Source of the DNA: DASXAI01 sp963728985
GTDB taxonomy: Bacteria > Actinomycetota > Acidimicrobiia > Acidimicrobiales > Ilumatobacteraceae
Direction: 5' to 3'
Length of the DNA stretch: 64,000 nucleotides
Assembly: GCA_963728985.1 (NCBI GenBank)
Contig: CAVSME010000009.1
Location: 1 to 64,000 of the forward strand
The position numbers and the translations under genes were made by a program. Below are positions 61,021 to 64,000 of this stretch, piece after piece. The notes beneath the pieces were generated by a model that was not told the DNA's origin, ran no database searches, and saw only the letters and a program-made list of their open reading frames with translations. The number at the start of each line of letters is the position of its first letter. The stretch's first letter is position 1.

Positions 61021-62235
61021 ATGAGCACTGCCATCCGGCCTGAGATCGACCTCATCTCGGCGTCGTCGTACATCAACGGCCAGCCGTGGGACCAGTACGC
61101 CTGGCTGCGGGCCAACGATCCGGTCCACTGGCACGAGGAGCCCGATGGGCCCGGTTTCTGGGCCATCACCAAGTACCAGGACATTCGCGACATCAGCCGG
61201 CGACCGAAGCTGTTCAGCTCGTACCGGGGCGGGATCAGCATGGCCGACGCCGACGAGGCCGCCCTCGCCGCCCAGCGCCTGATGATGCTGTCGATGGACC
61301 CGCCGGAGCACGACCGCTTCAAGCTGCTCGTGAGCCGGGGCTTCAGTCGCGGCAGCGCCACCGACATGAGCGCACGGATCGCCGAGCTGGCCCGGGACAT
61401 CGTGGACGACGTCGCCGGACGGGGCGAGTGCGACCTCGTGCACGACGTGGCCGGGCGACTGCCGTCAGCCCTCATCGCCGAGCTGGTCGGCGTGCCCCGG
61501 GCGGACGGAGAGCGGCTCTACGACCTGACCGAGATCATGCACACGTCCGACCTCACCGTGGCGCCGCCCGATGTGAAGCTCGCCGCCATGCAGGAGATGC
61601 TCGCCTATGCGCAGACGGTGGCCGACGAGAAGCGCCGCTCCCCCGGCAACGACATCGCCTCGATCCTGGTGCAGGCCGAGGTGGACGGCGACCGTCTGAC
61701 CGACGGCGAGTTCCAGTGGTTCTTCCTGCTGCTCGTCAACGCCGGCGGCGACACCACCCGCAACCTGCTGGCCAGCGGCATCCAGTTGCTGTTCGACCAT
61801 CCCGATCAGCGGGCCCGCCTGATGGCCGATCTCGATGGGCTCCTCCCCACCGCCACCGAGGAGATGCTGCGCCACACCTCGCCCGTCATCCACTTCCGCC
61901 GCACCGTCACCGAGGACACCGTGGTGCGGGACCAGCCGATCGCCGCCGACCAGAAGGTGGTCGTGTTCTACGGCTCCGGCAATCGCGACGAGGAGGTGTT
62001 CGCCGATCCGGACCGCTTCGACGTCGGGCGCGACCCCAACCCGCACATGGCCTTCGGGGGCGGCGGGCCGCACCTGTGCCTCGGCCTCCACGTCGCGCGC
62101 GTGGAGATCATCGCCATGCTGCGCGAGCTGCTGACGCGCCTGCCCGACCTGGAGCCCGCCGGCGAGCCCGAGCGGCTGGCGTCCAACTTCATCGCCGGCG
62201 TCCGCACGATGCCGGTGAAGTTCACAGCACGCTGA
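61021..62235 (+). CDS. Cytochrome P450
   Basis: Predicted 404 aa from ATG 61021. I-helix VNAGGDTTRN, ExxR region EEMLRHT, heme loop FGGGGPHLCLGLHVAR with the Cys ligand. Like actinobacterial CYP125/CYP142/CYP107-type enzymes; substrate unknown. Electrons would come from a ferredoxin and reductase elsewhere. Divergent from the APH-like gene. Confidence 0.95.
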   Translation: MSTAIRPEIDLISASSYINGQPWDQYAWLRANDPVHWHEEPDGPGFWAITKYQDIRDISRRPKLFSSYRGGISMADADEAALAAQRLMMLSMDPPEHDRFKLLVSRGFSRGSATDMSARIAELARDIVDDVAGRGECDLVHDVAGRLPSALIAELVGVPRADGERLYDLTEIMHTSDLTVAPPDVKLAAMQEMLAYAQTVADEKRRSPGNDIASILVQAEVDGDRLTDGEFQWFFLLLVNAGGDTTRNLLASGIQLLFDHPDQRARLMADLDGLLPTATEEMLRHTSPVIHFRRTVTEDTVVRDQPIAADQKVVVFYGSGNRDEEVFADPDRFDVGRDPNPHMAFGGGGPHLCLGLHVARVEIIAMLRELLTRLPDLEPAGEPERLASNFIAGVRTMPVKFTAR

Positions 62236-62258
62236 CGCGACGCTCGTGTGACCGAATG

Positions 62259-62273
62259 CGCGACATCGTCGCG
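62259..62273. promoter_or_regulatory. Candidate operator CGCGAC-ATC-GTCGCG
   Basis: Perfect 6-base inverted repeat with a 3-base centre in the gap between the two P450 genes, about 94 bases before the second start. Position and symmetry only. Confidence 0.35.
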
Positions 62274-62366
62274 AATTCCGTGACACAGGCACAGTGGCCC
62301 GGCCAGGCGCGGTCGCGGTCGCCGCTACAGTCCGTGCCGGAGGGACGTTTCGAGCAGGGGGTGCGC

Positions 62367-63605
62367 ATGTTGTCGCCGCGGGAGGCGGGCCAGGTCTTCG
62401 TGACGCCGGCGGCGTACGCCGACGAGCAGTGGTTCCACGACGCCTGCACGGTGCTGCGGCGCGAGGAGCCCATCCACCTCGTCGAGCATCCCGACTTCGC
62501 CCCGTTCTGGGCGCTCACGAAGCACGCCGACGTGCTCGAGGTCGAGCTGCACCCCAACGAGTTCCGCAACGCCCCCCGGCCCGTGCTCCAGAACCACGAG
62601 GCCGACGCTCGTCAAGCCGAGCAGGGCGAGCTGTTGCGCACACTCATCCACATGGATGCGCCCGACCATCGGGTCATCCGGGCCATCACCGCCGACTGGT
62701 TCCTGCCCAAGAGCATGGCCCGCCTCGACGCTCGGCTCCAGGAGCTCGCCCAGCAGGCCGTCGCCACGATGGTCGAGCACGGCGGTCGCTGCGACTTCTC
62801 CCGCGACATCGCCATGCCCTTCCCGCTCCAGGTGATCCTCGCCATCCTCGGGCTGCCGGAGTCCGACTACCCGCGCATGCTCACCCTCACCCAGGAGCTG
62901 TTCGGCGCGGCCGACCCCGAACTGGCACGCGGCGAGCAGCAGACGCTCGAAGACCTCGTGGCCGTCATCAACGACTTCTTCGTCTACTTCACCAACCTGA
63001 CCGAGGCCCGCCGCGCCCAGCCCACCGATGACCTCGCCTCACTCATTGCGAATGCAACCATCGACGGCGAGCCGCTCGGGCCGATGGAGACGATCTCGTA
63101 CTACGTGATCATCGCCACCGCCGGCCACGACACCACCGCCTCGGCCATGGCCGGCGGCCTGCTCGCACTCATGCAGCATCCTGACCAGCTCGCTCGTCTG
63201 CAGGCGGACCCGGGGCTCATACCCACCGCCGTCGACGAGATCATCCGCTGGGTGACGCCCGTGAAGCACTTCATGCGCAACGTGGTCGAGCCCTACGAGC
63301 TGCGCGGCCACCACTTCGAACCGGGCGACGCGGTGCTGCTGTCGTACCCGTCGGCCAACCGCGACGAGGAGGTGTTCGACGATCCGTTCCGCTTCGACGT
63401 GGGCCGAGCGCCGAACAAGCACCTCGCCTTCGGTTTCGGGGTCCACTACTGCCTCGGCGCCATGCTCGCCCGGATGGAGATCCGCGCGCTGCTCACCGAG
63501 TTGCTGCCCCGTCTGCAGTCGATCGAGCTCGACGGGGACCCGAAGCTGATGCAGACCCTGTTCGTCGGCGGCGTGAAGCGCCTGCCGATCAGCTACCGCA
63601 TCTGA
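62367..63605 (+). CDS. Cytochrome P450
   Basis: Predicted 412 aa from ATG 62367 (GTG 62361 in frame; GCAGGGGG upstream). I-helix TAGHDTTASAMAGG, EIIRWVTPVKHF, heme loop FGFGVHYCLGAMLAR. A different subfamily from the preceding P450, so they are not recent duplicates. They are probably coexpressed to hydroxylate successive positions or related substrates (inferred). Its end overlaps the next gene, in the opposite direction, by 13 bases. Confidence 0.95.
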   Translation: MLSPREAGQVFVTPAAYADEQWFHDACTVLRREEPIHLVEHPDFAPFWALTKHADVLEVELHPNEFRNAPRPVLQNHEADARQAEQGELLRTLIHMDAPDHRVIRAITADWFLPKSMARLDARLQELAQQAVATMVEHGGRCDFSRDIAMPFPLQVILAILGLPESDYPRMLTLTQELFGAADPELARGEQQTLEDLVAVINDFFVYFTNLTEARRAQPTDDLASLIANATIDGEPLGPMETISYYVIIATAGHDTTASAMAGGLLALMQHPDQLARLQADPGLIPTAVDEIIRWVTPVKHFMRNVVEPYELRGHHFEPGDAVLLSYPSANRDEEVFDDPFRFDVGRAPNKHLAFGFGVHYCLGAMLARMEIRALLTELLPRLQSIELDGDPKLMQTLFVGGVKRLPISYRI

Positions 63606-64000
63606 TTGGCTCCGTCCTCGATCGAGGTGACCGTGAAGCTGCTGTCCATCTTCACGGTGACGTGCGAGCCCTCGGCCTTCACCACGTGGGCCTCGTAGGC
63701 GGCACCCTCGGCGTCGGTCTCGACCCGCTCGATGGTGCCGTCGGGAACGGCGGCCTGCGCAGCAGCGGTGGCCTTGGTCGCGTCGTCACCGGTGAGCACC
63801 GTTTCGGTGATGCCGTTCGCCGTGTGACCGCCCTTGCTCGGGTCGTGGTTGGCGTCGCCGCCGGGCCGCTGACCACGGCCTTGCGGATCGGAGGGGGCGG
63901 CGCCGCTGCCCGGATCCGCCGGTGCCGTCGTGGCGGCGGGCGCAGAGGTGGTCGGCGTGTCGGTCTGCGCGCTGGCGCTGCCGTTCATCAGGGCGGCGCC
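63593..64000 (-). CDS. Exported PepSY-like protein, 5' end outside window
   Basis: The frame is open to the window edge. GAALMNGSASAQ looks like the end of a signal peptide, so the start is outside. A Thr/Pro/Ala/Asp-rich linker (DTPTTSAPAATTAPADPGSG) is followed by a PepSY-like alpha/beta module: TGDDATKATAAAQAAVPDGT, VETDAEGAAYEAHVVKAEGS, FTVTSIED. Function unknown; PepSY domains are often periplasmic or cell-wall inhibitors. Confidence 0.7.
   Translation of the reverse strand, partial: GAALMNGSASAQTDTPTTSAPAATTAPADPGSGAAPSDPQGRGQRPGGDANHDPSKGGHTANGITETVLTGDDATKATAAAQAAVPDGTIERVETDAEGAAYEAHVVKAEGSHVTVKMDSSFTVTSIEDGANQMR

Noticed and set aside
61086..63605. An 839-aa protein covering both P450s
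   Set aside because: Its first half is an out-of-frame reading of the first P450. The second P450 begins at 62367.

Overview
The window is about 64 kb of GC-rich DNA. Its core genes (infA, folP, F420-type LLM oxidoreductases, CaiB/BaiF CoA-transferases, P450s, a BTAD-type regulator, SCO6745-like protein) point to a high-GC actinomycete. The mix of lipid/steroid-type CoA catabolism genes fits the Acidimicrobiia, but that placement is an inference from gene content, not from a marker phylogeny.

Layout. Positions 1 to about 13,990 form a degraded mobile island. It ends at a tyrosine integrase (12728-13840) beside the 3' end of tRNA-Cys (13990-14064). The island carries three different insertion sequences: IS110-like at about 1971-3218, IS1380-like at 4250-5890, and IS481-like at 11694-12727. 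It also holds gene remnants (an LLM oxidoreductase split by the IS1380, an amidohydrolase tail, a ring-hydroxylating oxygenase tail, a frameshifted ankyrin gene) and a few intact cargo genes. The most coherent cargo is a copper amine oxidase plus class II deacetylase pair that looks like amine or acetylpolyamine catabolism. The far end of the island is not in the window.

From about 14 kb the chromosome looks like core genome. 14-22.8 kb carries a YbhN/LPG-synthase-type membrane protein, a flavodoxin, an N-acyl-D-amino-acid deacylase, an LLM oxidoreductase, an amidase next to folP, two membrane proteins and infA. 22.8-26.8 kb is a second accessory patch: an integrase relic, an excisionase-like HTH gene, small genes, hairpins and short dispersed repeats. 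26.8-38.6 kb carries a metallo-beta-lactamase-like protein with a large BTAD/AAA regulator, a MOSC protein, a LigD without the ligase domain, an ABC exporter, a dienelactone hydrolase and a tandem double FadR-type regulator.

38.7-64 kb is a catabolic region. It holds an acyl-CoA synthetase, three SDR/AKR reductases, an HpaB-like flavoprotein, a phytanoyl-CoA dioxygenase homologue, two enoyl-CoA hydratases, two CaiB/BaiF CoA-transferases, LLM and VOC proteins, a sulfite-oxidase-fold molybdoenzyme with a matching flavin reductase, an aminoglycoside-phosphotransferase-like protein and two P450s. Together they suggest activation, oxidation and CoA-ester processing of hydrophobic or aromatic acids; no complete pathway can be named from sequence alone.

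Two window-wide patterns stand out. Several families of short intergenic palindromic repeats recur between distant genes, two of them with compensatory changes in their stems. Seven genes outside the island are each broken by single-base shifts whose net effect is always one extra base, which looks more like sequence error than natural decay.
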